From NCBI GenBank assembly GCA_030263805.2, contig CP136010.1:4789001-4853000 (forward strand): a stretch of 64,000 nt of DNA, written 5' to 3'. Positions 34,493 to 43,813 of the stretch are shown here, piece by piece. Each line of letters starts with the position of its first letter. Positions within the stretch are counted from its first letter, which is position 1. Both the position numbers and the translations under genes were made by a program. Origin of the DNA: Pseudomonas sp. FeN3W. GTDB taxonomy: Bacteria > Pseudomonadota > Gammaproteobacteria > Pseudomonadales > Pseudomonadaceae. The notes below the pieces were generated by a model. The model ran no database searches. It was not told the DNA's origin and saw only the letters and a list, made by a program, of their open reading frames with translations.

Positions 34493-35360
34493 TCATCGTT
34501 ACTCCCTTGAAGGCGCCCTTGATGCCGGACCAGGCGAGGCTGGGGTGGTTGAACTCCTTGATGACGGTGATCGCCGACAGGAAACAGGCCGACGCGAAGG
34601 CAAAACCCTGGCCGTAGAAGCGCTTGTTGAATCGGGTGGCGGCGCGATTGCGGTAGTAGTGATAGAAGGCCGAGCGGCCGCCCGAGCTCAGCGAGCCGTA
34701 GTGGAAGAGCCGGCTGCTCGGCACGACGCGGATCGCAACGCCTTTCTTCTTCGCCTGGAACTGCCAGTCGACTTCCTCGGAATACATGAAGTACGCCTCG
34801 TCCATCAGGCCGATGCGATCGACCAGTTTGGCCGAGAACGCCAGGCTGCAGCCCATCAGGTAATCCGGCTGCTCGCTGGTATTTGCCATGGCTTCGAGGG
34901 TCTGGTCCTTGCCCAGCAGCTTGGCCTTGCCCAGCAGCGGGTAGAGTTTGCCGCCGCCGTAGCATTCCAGGCGCCCGGTGTCGGCGCTGAGGATGACCGA
35001 GCCGACGAATTGGCGATCGTTCTCCTTCAGCGCATCGAGCAACGGTGTAAAGGCATCACTGTCGACATAGGTGTCGTTGTTGACGATCCAGAAAGTGGTC
35101 ACTGGCAGATTGTCCAGCGCCCAACGCAGGCCGTAGTTGTTGCCACCGGCGTAGCCGTTGTTCTCCGGGTTGGCGAGAACGGTAACGTTGTGGCGCGGCT
35201 GCGCTTCCAGCCACTGGTTGAATGCCACCACGGAACCATCCTGGGAGTCATTGTCGATGACCACCACATGGTTGAGAGTCGGGCAATGAGCGAGCAAGCT
35301 CTCAACGCAACTGATGGTTTCAGTAGCTGCCTTGTAGTTGAGGATAAGCGCGACGTTCAT
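34485..35360 (-). CDS. Glycosyltransferase family 2, rhamnosyltransferase-like
   Basis: A 291-residue GT-A enzyme with the N-terminal VALILNYKAATETISCVESLL, VVIDNDSQDGS, NNGYAGGNNYGLR and WIVNNDTYVDSDAF (DXD-like) motifs. DYLMGCSLAFSAKLVDRIGLMDEAYFMYSEEVDW follows in the acceptor half. The sequence is of the GT2 group that often transfers rhamnose in O-antigen and EPS loci. The start lies 41 bases inside the polymerase gene end. Confidence 0.9.
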   Translation of the reverse strand: MNVALILNYKAATETISCVESLLAHCPTLNHVVVIDNDSQDGSVVAFNQWLEAQPRHNVTVLANPENNGYAGGNNYGLRWALDNLPVTTFWIVNNDTYVDSDAFTPLLDALKENDRQFVGSVILSADTGRLECYGGGKLYPLLGKAKLLGKDQTLEAMANTSEQPDYLMGCSLAFSAKLVDRIGLMDEAYFMYSEEVDWQFQAKKKGVAIRVVPSSRLFHYGSLSSGGRSAFYHYYRNRAATRFNKRFYGQGFAFASACFLSAITVIKEFNHPSLAWSGIKGAFKGVTMSV

Positions 35361-36573
35361 GGATGGGTTCCTGGCGGCGAAGGTGACGGGCCCTGAGGGC
35401 GTGAATGACGAACAGCAATGCGAAAACCGGTTGGCCGTATTCGAAGAATCCGTTGAGCGGCCAGATGACGAAGAAGGCCAGCATCGTCGAGTAGATGAAG
35501 GTCATGTCGGTGGCAATGTTCTTAGCGATGCGGTGATAGACGAACAGTGTCATCGGGACGATGAGGAAGGTCAGAAAGCCGAAGCGGAACAGCGTTCCGA
35601 TGATTCCGACATCTGACAGGAAGAAGTGCTCGCCGAAGTACGGGATGAAGCCGTCCTGCCACATCAGCGAAAGCGAGCCGCTGGGCAGCCAGTTGACCTG
35701 ATCCAGATGGTCGAAGATCAGAGAAATGGTGACCGAGCGGGCGCCGTCTTCCACGCCTTCCAGCGTGCTGTCGTAGAACTCCGTGTTGAGCCCGAGAATT
35801 TCCAGCAGGCTCGGGTAGAAATAGAAAGGCGACAGCAGAATCGATAGCGAAGCCGCCCAGATGACGGCCTTGGCACGCAGACAGAACAGGGTGAAGGCCA
35901 GGCACAGGACGATCAGCTGGCGCGTCTGGGTTGCAAACACCAGGGTCAGCAGCAGTAGGGCGGCGATCACTAGATAGAAGGTCTTGTTCCGCGCGGCCCC
36001 GTTGATCGGCGAGGCGCCCTTCGACCAGATCTGGATGCAGTAGAAGTACGCCAGGCAGATCAGGTACGGACCGATTGATGATCGATCCGGGCGGTCATCC
36101 GAGCGCACTTCCGGGCGCATGTCGGGGATCACACCGAACTTGAAGCACCAGGAGAAGAACGCGGCGGCCAAGGCTGCATAGAGCAGGGCGCGTTCGAACT
36201 GCAGGGTGCTGACGCGCTTGCCGAGGAACAACAGCGGCGCAAAGCCCAGGCAGAACAGCACGCGGCGCTCTTCGATGAGCCCGAACACGATCGGTTGGCC
36301 GTAGGTGAAATAGGCGAAAACCGCCGGCATCAAGAGAAAAACGACCGTGCTGTACAGGCAGTAGTACATCAGGATGCGAAATTCACGCGGAGCGTTTTCC
36401 GCCGATGCCAGCAACAGCAGAATGGTGAACACGATGCTGACTGCCAGGTACAGCTCGTTCAGCCCCTTGATGCCGTAGGGGTTGTGCGGGCTGTCACCAA
36501 ACACCGAGAAGTGCAGTATCAGTGCCAGTATCAGCAACGGAAAAAAGAAGAAGCGTGAACTGAAATTCGTCAT
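35320..36573 (-). CDS. O-antigen/EPS polymerase-like membrane protein (Wzy candidate)
   Basis: A 417-residue protein with about 10-12 hydrophobic helices and a large periplasmic loop in the second half (around STLEGVEDGARSVTISLIFDHLDQVNWLPSGSLSLMWQDG). This is the topology of Wzy polymerases and O-antigen ligases. ATQTRQLIVLCLAF in mid-protein resembles the conserved Arg-containing loop of these enzymes. No other gene in the cluster could be the polymerase, so Wzy is the best call; a ligase role is less likely in a Wza/Wzc cluster. Of the paired ATGs, the one at 36573 is preferred. Confidence 0.78.
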   Translation of the reverse strand: MTNFSSRFFFFPLLILALILHFSVFGDSPHNPYGIKGLNELYLAVSIVFTILLLLASAENAPREFRILMYYCLYSTVVFLLMPAVFAYFTYGQPIVFGLIEERRVLFCLGFAPLLFLGKRVSTLQFERALLYAALAAAFFSWCFKFGVIPDMRPEVRSDDRPDRSSIGPYLICLAYFYCIQIWSKGASPINGAARNKTFYLVIAALLLLTLVFATQTRQLIVLCLAFTLFCLRAKAVIWAASLSILLSPFYFYPSLLEILGLNTEFYDSTLEGVEDGARSVTISLIFDHLDQVNWLPSGSLSLMWQDGFIPYFGEHFFLSDVGIIGTLFRFGFLTFLIVPMTLFVYHRIAKNIATDMTFIYSTMLAFFVIWPLNGFFEYGQPVFALLFVIHALRARHLRRQEPIHERRAYPQLQGSY

Positions 36574-36617
36574 CAACCTGAGTCCTTAGGTATTGGTTCC
36601 TTGAGCGCCACAGCCTT

Positions 36618-37868
36618 TCAAGCTGTTTCCAGCGCCCGCTTCTTGATCTTCTTGCGCCGCACCAAGAGACCGGTGAACGCCTTGAAGCTCTGGTAGAACC
36701 CGATCTCCTTTACCCCTTTGCCAAGCTCGAAGCCTTTGTACGTAGGGGTCTTGAGCAACAGCAGCTTCATCGCCAGCAGCCGCGGCAGGATCGTCGTGCG
36801 GCGGTAGTACTGGAACGGCTGAATGGAGAAGATGCCGCCCGTATCGAAAGCCTCGGCTTTGACAACGCCAGCAGCCTCCGCGTTGCGAAAAAGTTCGCGA
36901 CCTTTTGCGGTGCGTACCAGAATCAGCGAATTGCCCTCGCGCTCCTCGAAGGAGGGGTAGCCCTTTTCATCGCCTTCCCAGCCATCGGCGCAGACGATGT
37001 CGGCGAATTCGCCAATGCCGTCCGGGCAGATCTTGCAGCGGGTTTGCAGGTGGCGGTTGAGCACCTTTCCCCAGGAATCGTTGTAGGTCATGGTGCGTTC
37101 GTCGCCATTCTTCAGCGTGGCCTTGGTCAGCCCCGGCCAGCCGTCGCCGCGGTAGCGGAAGGCGGTGACGTCGCTGCGTTTTACCTCCAGCTTGTCCAGC
37201 ACCTGCTCGGTGCCCTGCAGGCTCGGCGTGCCGGCGCACATGAAGGAGACGATGTAGGGAATGTTCTCCTTTAGCCGCGGGTTGTGCTGCTGCATCTGGC
37301 GCACGGCGGCGACGTCGCACGGCTTGCCGATGAAAAGGTACTTCTCGGTGGACATGGCCACCCACCTCAGCGCTTCGCCCGGGCTGGCCGGCGCGTAGCG
37401 AGAGCCGGAAGAGGCGATGACGTTCTGCCGCGAGCGGCTGATGGTGGCGACGTTCTCCAGCGGATCGGTCTGCGAAGCCTGGATCTGGATCACGCCATCG
37501 ACCAGCTTGTTCTCCAGGCAATACTGCGCCAGCGCCGAGATCACGCCGCCGGACGAGCCAGCCTGACGGATCTCGTTATCAGCGGCGTAGCCTTTGAGAG
37601 TGTCGAGGATCTCGCCCCATATCGGGTGGTAGTTCTCCGACTTGTACGGGCGAATATCCAGATTCAGCGCCGGGCAGGACTTGGCGAAAGCGGCGCTGGT
37701 CTGCGCGTTGGCCACCGGCTTGTTCTGGTACTGGCTGTTGAGGACCGGACGGTGATAGCCATCGCCAGTCAGACGAATCTTGATAGCGTCGTCGTCTGCG
37801 ACCGAGCTGCACATGCCACAGCCGCTGCACAAGTCGTTGTTCAGCACGCGATTCAATGAAGCTTTCAT
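36618..37868 (-). CDS. Coenzyme F420 hydrogenase/dehydrogenase beta-subunit-like ferredoxin protein in EPS locus
   Basis: A 416-residue protein with an N-terminal iron-sulfur motif CSGCGMCSSV (residues 14-23) followed later by SCPAL, then the FrhB N- and C-terminal domains: GSSGGVISALAQYCLEN, YLFIGKPCDVAAVRQM, and CKICPDGIGEFADIVCADGWEG. Pseudomonads are not known to make F420, so despite the domain name the real job is unknown. Family members are frequent in polysaccharide loci, often beside pyruvyl transferases as here. It may be a flavin/iron-sulfur reductase acting on a sugar nucleotide or on pyruvylation. Confidence 0.85.
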   Translation of the reverse strand: MKASLNRVLNNDLCSGCGMCSSVADDDAIKIRLTGDGYHRPVLNSQYQNKPVANAQTSAAFAKSCPALNLDIRPYKSENYHPIWGEILDTLKGYAADNEIRQAGSSGGVISALAQYCLENKLVDGVIQIQASQTDPLENVATISRSRQNVIASSGSRYAPASPGEALRWVAMSTEKYLFIGKPCDVAAVRQMQQHNPRLKENIPYIVSFMCAGTPSLQGTEQVLDKLEVKRSDVTAFRYRGDGWPGLTKATLKNGDERTMTYNDSWGKVLNRHLQTRCKICPDGIGEFADIVCADGWEGDEKGYPSFEEREGNSLILVRTAKGRELFRNAEAAGVVKAEAFDTGGIFSIQPFQYYRRTTILPRLLAMKLLLLKTPTYKGFELGKGVKEIGFYQSFKAFTGLLVRRKKIKKRALETA

Positions 37869-37932
37869 ACCTGCCTTCCCTTGAGCGGCCGGTCGAGCGC
37901 GATGCGCGACCGGCAGTATTTAACGAGTTCGG

Positions 37933-39165
37933 TCATGCCGGCTGGCGCCGCTTGCGATAGATGTTGAACACCGCATAACCGTAGATAAGCGTCAGGACGA
38001 CCATGCCCAGAGTGGACACCCAGGGAGCCGCCTGTATCCCGTGCGAGGGGATGAAAATCCAGTAACAGAGCACCGTGATCACGCCCGAGGCGATGATTCC
38101 GAAGGTGCGTAGGAAGCCTGTGCCCATCGCCATCAGCTGTACGCCAAGGCCGGCGGCGATGAAGCGTGCCGCGGTGAAGCAGGCGAAGGCCAGCCAGAGG
38201 GTGTTCAGCTCGGCGTACTCGGCGCCGAGGAAGTAGTCGGTGAACAGCGGCCCGATGAAGAAGAACGCCAGGGCAAACACCAGTCCCATGCCCGCGTATT
38301 CGCCGAGGATGCGCAGGCCATAGCGGGCCAGCCCGGCGGCCTTGTTGTGCAGCTGGTAGGCGAAACGAGGGATGTGCACGCTGGCCAGCAGCACGCTGAA
38401 CGGCACCGCGCCCTGGATCAGGCGCGAGCCTGCGAAGTAGATGCCTGCGGCTTCGCGCCCGGCGAGGTGGTTGACGAGGATGACGTCCAGCTGGGCGAAG
38501 ATGTTGGTCGCACCGCTGTCCACCGCGAAGCTGGTGGAAGACCTGAAGCGCTCGGCCAGCACCTTCCAGGAGTTGCGCAGGATGCCGCCCAGTTCGAGGA
38601 TCTTCGACAGCGCGCGCAGGGCGAAAGTCGCGTAGATCAGACGTGACACCAGAAAGGCGGCGCCGATGGCCAGCACATCGTTGCGCAGCAGGATCGCCGC
38701 GCCGATCAGGACGAAATGCACCAGTGCCGTCGCAGCCACGATCTTCGTCTCGCGATGGAACTGGCCAATGCTGCGAAACACCGTCAGGCCAAGGTCGCCA
38801 TAGGAGGAGGCAATCGTGCCGAGCAGGAACAGCACTGCGGCGAAGCGCTCGGTGGTGTGCAGATCGAGGACGAACAGAATGATCGGCAGCAGCACGATGC
38901 AGGCCGGCAGTACCAGTACGGACTTCGCCGCCAGGCTGGCGGACATGATCTCGCCCGCGCGATGGCGCTCGGCGCCGATGTCGCGCAAGGCGCGCATGCC
39001 GAAGCCGTAGTCGGTCACCAGGGCGACGATGGTCGACCAGGTGATCACGATCGAAATGAAGCCGAAGTCTCTCGGCCCCAGCGTTCGCGCGAGGATCAGC
39101 AGGGTGCCGAGCTGCACGGCGGTGCGGGCCGCCGTGGTAACCCCCATCAGGGCGTGATCGCGCAT
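37933..39165 (-). CDS. Oligosaccharide flippase (Wzx-like, MATE/MOP superfamily)
   Basis: A 410-residue protein with 12 or so hydrophobic helices and the PST/Wzx-type opening MRDHALMGVTTAARTAVQLGTLLILARTLGPRDFGFISIVI. Such proteins flip undecaprenyl-linked repeat units to the periplasm. It starts 2 bases after the pyruvyl transferase stop, so the pair are coupled. It completes the Wzx/Wzy set of this cluster. Confidence 0.9.
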   Translation of the reverse strand: MRDHALMGVTTAARTAVQLGTLLILARTLGPRDFGFISIVITWSTIVALVTDYGFGMRALRDIGAERHRAGEIMSASLAAKSVLVLPACIVLLPIILFVLDLHTTERFAAVLFLLGTIASSYGDLGLTVFRSIGQFHRETKIVAATALVHFVLIGAAILLRNDVLAIGAAFLVSRLIYATFALRALSKILELGGILRNSWKVLAERFRSSTSFAVDSGATNIFAQLDVILVNHLAGREAAGIYFAGSRLIQGAVPFSVLLASVHIPRFAYQLHNKAAGLARYGLRILGEYAGMGLVFALAFFFIGPLFTDYFLGAEYAELNTLWLAFACFTAARFIAAGLGVQLMAMGTGFLRTFGIIASGVITVLCYWIFIPSHGIQAAPWVSTLGMVVLTLIYGYAVFNIYRKRRQPA

Positions 39166-39167
39166 GG

Positions 39168-40355
39168 TTATCTCTGATACGCGGCCTGAGGCTGGTGCAG
39201 GGTGGAGAGGATCTGCTCCAGCGCCACGCCGTAGGCGTCTAGCTTGCGGCGGATGATCGCGCCGCTGGCGGCAACTTCGGCCTTGAGCTGTTCACGGTTG
39301 TCCAGATGCGCGAGAACCAGCTCCAGTGCGCTCTCGGTGTCCTCGGTCTTGAGGTCCACCACGCGGTGGTAGTCGAGCGACTGATAGAGCCCGGCGAACT
39401 TGCGGCTGTAGGCCAGCGGCACGACCGGCACACCGGCGGAAAACGCACCGATGGTCGCGTGCATGCGCGCGCCGACGAAGAAGTCCATGCCGCTGATGTA
39501 GGACTTGGCCTCGATCGGCCCCTTGAAGCGCGGCGCCAGCTTGAGCTCGGGATACTGCTGCTGCAGTTGCTGGGACACGGTGTAGTCGTCTTCGGCGGGG
39601 AAGCCGATCGGGATCACGTGGGGCACCAGGTGCACTTCGTGGTCGCGATCGAGCAGCGTGCGGATCAGGCGGTCCGTCAGTACCTTGTAATCGGCACGCA
39701 GGCCGAACTGATTGGCGGTGCCTTCGTATCCGCCGTGATGCAGCAGCGCCGACACGCTGAGGCCGACAGCCAGCTTGCTTGGGTCGCGCTGTTCGCTCTG
39801 GCGCTCGAAGGGCAGGGCGAAGGCGACGTCGATGACTTCGTCGCGATTGGGAATGTTCAGCTGCTTGAGCACGTCGAACGACTGGTGATCGCGGGCGAAG
39901 ACCATGGTGCTCTTCTTCATCGCCCAGGCCGAAGCCTTGGTGCCCCAGTCCGACTTGAACGGGCCGATGGTCTGCGGCGAGAGGATCAGCGGAACGCGAC
40001 CGCCCAGGGCCATGCCTTTGCTGACCAGCAGCTTGATCAGGCGCTTGGCACCATAGATGTCGGAAAAGCTGTCGCCTTCGCCGATATCGAATACCGCGTC
40101 ACAGGAGCTGATCGCCTGGTACAGGCCGTGGGGATTCTTCAGCAGCGCCTTCTCGTTGAACTCGATGAATTCGTACTTGAAACGCTCGGTGGACGGCGGG
40201 TAGTCGCAGGGGCCGGACGAACCGATGATCAGGAACTCCGGGGTGATCCCGCATTTACGCGCGGCCTCGTCGATCAGCAGCATGTTGGAAATGCTCAGGG
40301 CGCCGACCCCGAGGTTGCCGGAAGAGAACGAGTGCCATAGCAGTCCGAATTTCAT
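39168..40355 (-). CDS. Polysaccharide pyruvyl transferase family protein
   Basis: A 395-residue protein of the PS_pyruv_trans family: an N-terminal KFGLLWHSFSSGNLGVGALSISN Gly-rich loop, SCDAVFDIGEGDSFSDIYG, LILSPQTIGPFKS, FARDHQSFDVLK and FFVGARMHATIGAFSAGVPVVPLAYSRKFAGL near residues 290-325. The last motif is the hallmark of these GT-B-like enzymes (CsaB, WcaK, AmsJ), which place pyruvate ketals on sugars from phosphoenolpyruvate. Pyruvylation makes the polymer acidic. The gene is between the GH5 enzyme and the flippase. Confidence 0.9.
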   Translation of the reverse strand: MKFGLLWHSFSSGNLGVGALSISNMLLIDEAARKCGITPEFLIIGSSGPCDYPPSTERFKYEFIEFNEKALLKNPHGLYQAISSCDAVFDIGEGDSFSDIYGAKRLIKLLVSKGMALGGRVPLILSPQTIGPFKSDWGTKASAWAMKKSTMVFARDHQSFDVLKQLNIPNRDEVIDVAFALPFERQSEQRDPSKLAVGLSVSALLHHGGYEGTANQFGLRADYKVLTDRLIRTLLDRDHEVHLVPHVIPIGFPAEDDYTVSQQLQQQYPELKLAPRFKGPIEAKSYISGMDFFVGARMHATIGAFSAGVPVVPLAYSRKFAGLYQSLDYHRVVDLKTEDTESALELVLAHLDNREQLKAEVAASGAIIRRKLDAYGVALEQILSTLHQPQAAYQR

Positions 40356-40373
40356 GTTCGAGTCACTCCAGAA

Positions 40374-41453
40374 TCAGTCAGCGTTGTGCGCGGGTGTAGG
40401 GCCAATGGCAGTGCAGTCGTTCGCCAGGTGTTTGCGCATGAGCTCCATCTGAGGACGGTCCTCGCCCTTGCGTGGCTCGATTGCAAGCTTGTAGGTGCCC
40501 CAGCCGGGGCCGCCCGCCCAGTAGGCGCTGGGTACGCAGTTGTCGTTGAGGTAGGCGAGCAGGTTGTCCATGGCGACCGCTGCTTCGGGCAGGTCGTCGG
40601 GAATGCCGTATTCGCCGAGGAAGCCTTGCTGGCCGTGTTTCTTCAGCCATTCGATGAAGGGGCGCGCGCGCTCGACGCCGATCATCGGATCGATATCGCG
40701 GCTGGTCTGTTCCATGTATTTGCCGGAAAAGTCCTGGTCGAAATACAGGTGCGCTTCGTAGACGATGCGCCCGGCCGGGTCGTTGATCAGGAAGTTGGCA
40801 TTCACCTGCGGCCAGTGATACGCACTGGACCAGCGTTCGCCCTCGACGAAGATCAGCGTCTGGTCATCGACTTCGCGAATCGCATCGACCGCCGCCTGCG
40901 CAGCGCCTGGCCAGAGGCCGACGGTGCCGTGGGGCTCGTTCATGATGTCGTAGCCGAGCAGGCCGCGGTGACCCTTGAAGCGCTTGGCCAGCTCGCGCCA
41001 CACCGATGCGTAGGCTTCGTAAGGCACCTTGCTCGAGCCGATGAGTTCGCCGTGGTAACGACCATAGTTGTGCATGTCCAGAATGACCTTCTGGCCATTC
41101 ATCGCGGCCAGATCCAGGGTCTTCTTCAACAACCGGATCTGGTCGAAGTTCAATCCGTCATCGAGCGAGTGTTGAACCCGCTCCCAGATGAAGGGAAAGC
41201 GGATCAGACGGATGCCCTGATCGGCGTAGTACTTGAAGTGTTTTTTTTCCGGATAGAAGTAGTTCGTGCCGTGCTTGCCCGGCGTTACGTGCGGGGCGAA
41301 TCCGGCGCCGGAGATATTGACCCCGAGTAGGGCGAGGCCCTTGTCACTGGTTGGCCAATCGGCGGCGCTCACGCCGACTGCGGCCAGTGTGGCGACCAGT
41401 GCCACGGCTAGTCGTGTCAGGCGTTGTGCTGGCCGGTTGGGGTGTCTGGTCAT
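40374..41453 (-). CDS. Secreted glycoside hydrolase family 5 (cellulase-like) in EPS cluster
   Basis: A 359-residue protein with an N-terminal signal peptide (LTRLAVALVATLAAVGVSAAD) and a GH5 barrel: RLIRFPFIWERVQ, VILDMHNYGRY, YDIMNEPHGT with the acid/base Glu, VYEAHLYFD, and FLGEYGIPDD with the nucleophile Glu. Inside an EPS operon, such periplasmic or secreted glycanases usually trim the nascent polymer, set chain length or allow release, rather than digest cellulose. The ATG at 41453 is preferred over an in-frame GTG at 41462. A 130-base gap separates it from wzc. Confidence 0.9.
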   Translation of the reverse strand: MTRHPNRPAQRLTRLAVALVATLAAVGVSAADWPTSDKGLALLGVNISGAGFAPHVTPGKHGTNYFYPEKKHFKYYADQGIRLIRFPFIWERVQHSLDDGLNFDQIRLLKKTLDLAAMNGQKVILDMHNYGRYHGELIGSSKVPYEAYASVWRELAKRFKGHRGLLGYDIMNEPHGTVGLWPGAAQAAVDAIREVDDQTLIFVEGERWSSAYHWPQVNANFLINDPAGRIVYEAHLYFDQDFSGKYMEQTSRDIDPMIGVERARPFIEWLKKHGQQGFLGEYGIPDDLPEAAVAMDNLLAYLNDNCVPSAYWAGGPGWGTYKLAIEPRKGEDRPQMELMRKHLANDCTAIGPTPAHNAD

Positions 41454-41583
41454 CGCTAACACCTATCTTCGGGCAAAAGTAAGTTCCACTGACGCTCGGA
41501 AGGCCAGTTGCTCGGCAGTGAGGAAAGTGGGGGTGGCTGCAGTGCTCTGCATGGCGACGGTGAGCCGTCGCCATGCACTCACC

Positions 41584-43800
41584 TTATTTGCTGGTGCTGG
41601 CGTATTCGTACTGGTAGTAGCCGTACTCGCCGTAGGTTGAAGCCTTGCGAACCACTGCGTTGAAGATGACGCCCTTGACGATCAGGCCGTTCTGCTCGAG
41701 GCGACGCTTGGCAGCCTCGATTTCCTTCACGCCGTTCAGCGCGTAGCGGGTGACCATCAGTGTGGTACCGGCCTGGCTGCCGACCAGCGCGGCGTCGGTG
41801 ACCGCCAGGATCGGCGGGGTATCGAAGATCACCAGGTCGTACATGTGGCTGATCTCTTTGACGAAGCGCGAGAAATTCTCGTGCATCAGCAGCTCCGATG
41901 GATTCGGCGGCAGCTGGCCATGGGTGATCACGTGCAGGTTGTTCAGTTGGGTCTTCTGGATGGCATCGAACAGGGTGATGCGGCCGGAGAGGATGTCCGA
42001 CAGCCCCTTGTCACCGTCACAGCGCATGACCTTGTGCAGGTAACCCTTGCGCATGTCCGCATCGATCAGCAGCACGCGCTTGCCGGACTGAGCGACCACG
42101 GCGGCCAGGTTGGTGGTGACGAAGGACTTGCCCACCGCCGGGCTCGGGCCGGTGATCATCAGCACGTTGTTCTTGGCCTCGATCATCGCGAAGTGCAGGC
42201 TGGTACGCAGGCTGCGCATGGCTTCGGTGGCGAGGTCGGCCGGGTCGTTGATGGTCAGCAGGTAAGAGGCGGTGCTCTTGTCACGCTTGAAGTTGGCCAG
42301 GCGTTTTTCCAGTGCGGCCTGCTTGTCGGTGAACGGAATGGAGGCATACACCGGGGTGCCGGTACGCTCGATGTCTTCCGGGTTCTCGACACCACGCTTG
42401 AGTGCTTCACGCACATAGACGAAGGCGGTAGCGAGCAGGGCGCCGAGCAGGGTTGCGACGATCACCACCAGTGGCTTGTTCGGCTTGACCGGGCTTTCCA
42501 GGTCAGCGGCAGCATGGTCGATGATGCGCACGTTACCCACGGTACCGGCGCGAATGATGTCCAGCTCCTGGGTCTTGTTCAGCAGCATGGAGTAGGTTTC
42601 CGAAGAAACTTCCACGTCACGGGTCAGGCGCAGCAGCTCTTGTTGGGTCGACGGCAGGGTGCCGATCTGCTTCTCCAGTTCTTGCTTCTGCATCTGCAGT
42701 TGGTTGATCTGGTTCATCAGTGCCTGGAAGTTCGGGTGCTGACGGGTGAAGCGACGTTCCATCTCGGTCCGCTTGAGGTTCTGCTCGGAGATCTGCTTTT
42801 CCAGATCGACGATGCGATCCAGCACCGACTGCGTTTCGGCCGTGATGTCCACCGAGCCTGAGCCGGTCTGGTACTTGTTCAGCGCAGTCTGTGCAGCTTC
42901 CAGCTTCTTGCGCACCGCCGGCACCTGCTCGTTCAGGAACTCCAGGCTCTGCGTGGCCTCGGCGGCATTTCGCGCGACGTTCTGGTCGACATAGCGGTTG
43001 GCCACTTCTTCCAGGACACGAATGGCGTGCTCAGGGTTGGGGTCTTCGAGGGTCACGTTGACGATGCCCGACTGCTTGCCGCGTTCGGCGGCCGACAGAC
43101 GCTGCTGATAGCTTTCCGTGGTGTTGTAGGTACGGTTCTTGACGACAGTGAAGGTGGTCCCCGGACGCGCATTCAGCTCGGCCACGGTGACGCGGTAGTC
43201 CTCGGTCTCGACCGGCTCGCCAACGACGCCTTGAACCACGACCTCGTCATCCTGGTCACGCAGGATGAAGCCGTTGTTCTCTGCCGCTTCGAGGGTCAGT
43301 TCCTTGCCATGGACCTTGTCCGGCACTTCAAGCTGAGTGACCTTCAGGGTTTCGCCACCCCAGGCGTAACCGCCCAGGCCGGCCGGATGCCAACCCAGCT
43401 CACCTTCTTCGCTCGGCTCGAAGCGACGCGCCATGAAGCCGCCGATGATCGGGAAGTGATGCGGGGTGATGTTGATGTCGAGATTCAGGCTGGAAACGGC
43501 ACCACCAACCACCGAGCGCGATTTGAGCAGCGCGATCTCGGTTTGCGCCGGGGATACCGGCGGATTGGTATTGACCACGTCAGTCAGGCTCGGTAGCCCG
43601 TTCTTCGGCTCGATCTGGATCATCGCGCTGGCGAGATAGACCGGTGTCGCAAGCAGGGCGTAGGCGATCCCCAGGGCTGCAAAGAACCCGGTGATGCCCA
43701 GGATCAGCAGGCGGTTGTTGATGAAGGTGTCAAAGAGGTGGGCCAAGTCGATGTCCTTGTCCTCTTTGGTTTCATAGATCGGGCGGGGCATGGTTGTCAT
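41584..43800 (-). CDS. wzc: Polysaccharide co-polymerase and bacterial tyrosine kinase (Wzc-like)
   Basis: A 738-residue inner-membrane protein. A Wzz domain is flanked by TM1 (RLLILGITGFFAALGIAYALL) and TM2 (KPLVVIVATLLGALLATAFVYV), with a long coiled-coil periplasmic region and GNVR domain between (EVSSETYSMLLNKTQELDIIRAGTVGNVRIID). The cytoplasmic BY-kinase has Walker A GPSPAVGKS, A' VLLIDADMRKG and B LVIFDTPPI, and a C-terminal tyrosine cluster TYGEYGYYQYEY (six Tyr). Phosphorylation cycles with the Wzb phosphatase just upstream control chain length and export through Wza. The 13-base gap indicates co-transcription with wzb. Confidence 0.96.
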   Translation of the reverse strand: MTTMPRPIYETKEDKDIDLAHLFDTFINNRLLILGITGFFAALGIAYALLATPVYLASAMIQIEPKNGLPSLTDVVNTNPPVSPAQTEIALLKSRSVVGGAVSSLNLDINITPHHFPIIGGFMARRFEPSEEGELGWHPAGLGGYAWGGETLKVTQLEVPDKVHGKELTLEAAENNGFILRDQDDEVVVQGVVGEPVETEDYRVTVAELNARPGTTFTVVKNRTYNTTESYQQRLSAAERGKQSGIVNVTLEDPNPEHAIRVLEEVANRYVDQNVARNAAEATQSLEFLNEQVPAVRKKLEAAQTALNKYQTGSGSVDITAETQSVLDRIVDLEKQISEQNLKRTEMERRFTRQHPNFQALMNQINQLQMQKQELEKQIGTLPSTQQELLRLTRDVEVSSETYSMLLNKTQELDIIRAGTVGNVRIIDHAAADLESPVKPNKPLVVIVATLLGALLATAFVYVREALKRGVENPEDIERTGTPVYASIPFTDKQAALEKRLANFKRDKSTASYLLTINDPADLATEAMRSLRTSLHFAMIEAKNNVLMITGPSPAVGKSFVTTNLAAVVAQSGKRVLLIDADMRKGYLHKVMRCDGDKGLSDILSGRITLFDAIQKTQLNNLHVITHGQLPPNPSELLMHENFSRFVKEISHMYDLVIFDTPPILAVTDAALVGSQAGTTLMVTRYALNGVKEIEAAKRRLEQNGLIVKGVIFNAVVRKASTYGEYGYYQYEYASTSK

Positions 43801-43813
43801 CGAAGTTCCTTCT

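Noticed and set aside
36618..37868. Genuine coenzyme F420-dependent enzyme
   Set aside because: Only the domain name points to F420; no F420 biosynthesis genes are seen and pseudomonads are not known to make it.
40374..41453. Nutritional cellulase
   Set aside because: It lies in the middle of an EPS operon with short intergenic distances and has no carbohydrate-binding module, so a role in polymer processing is more likely.
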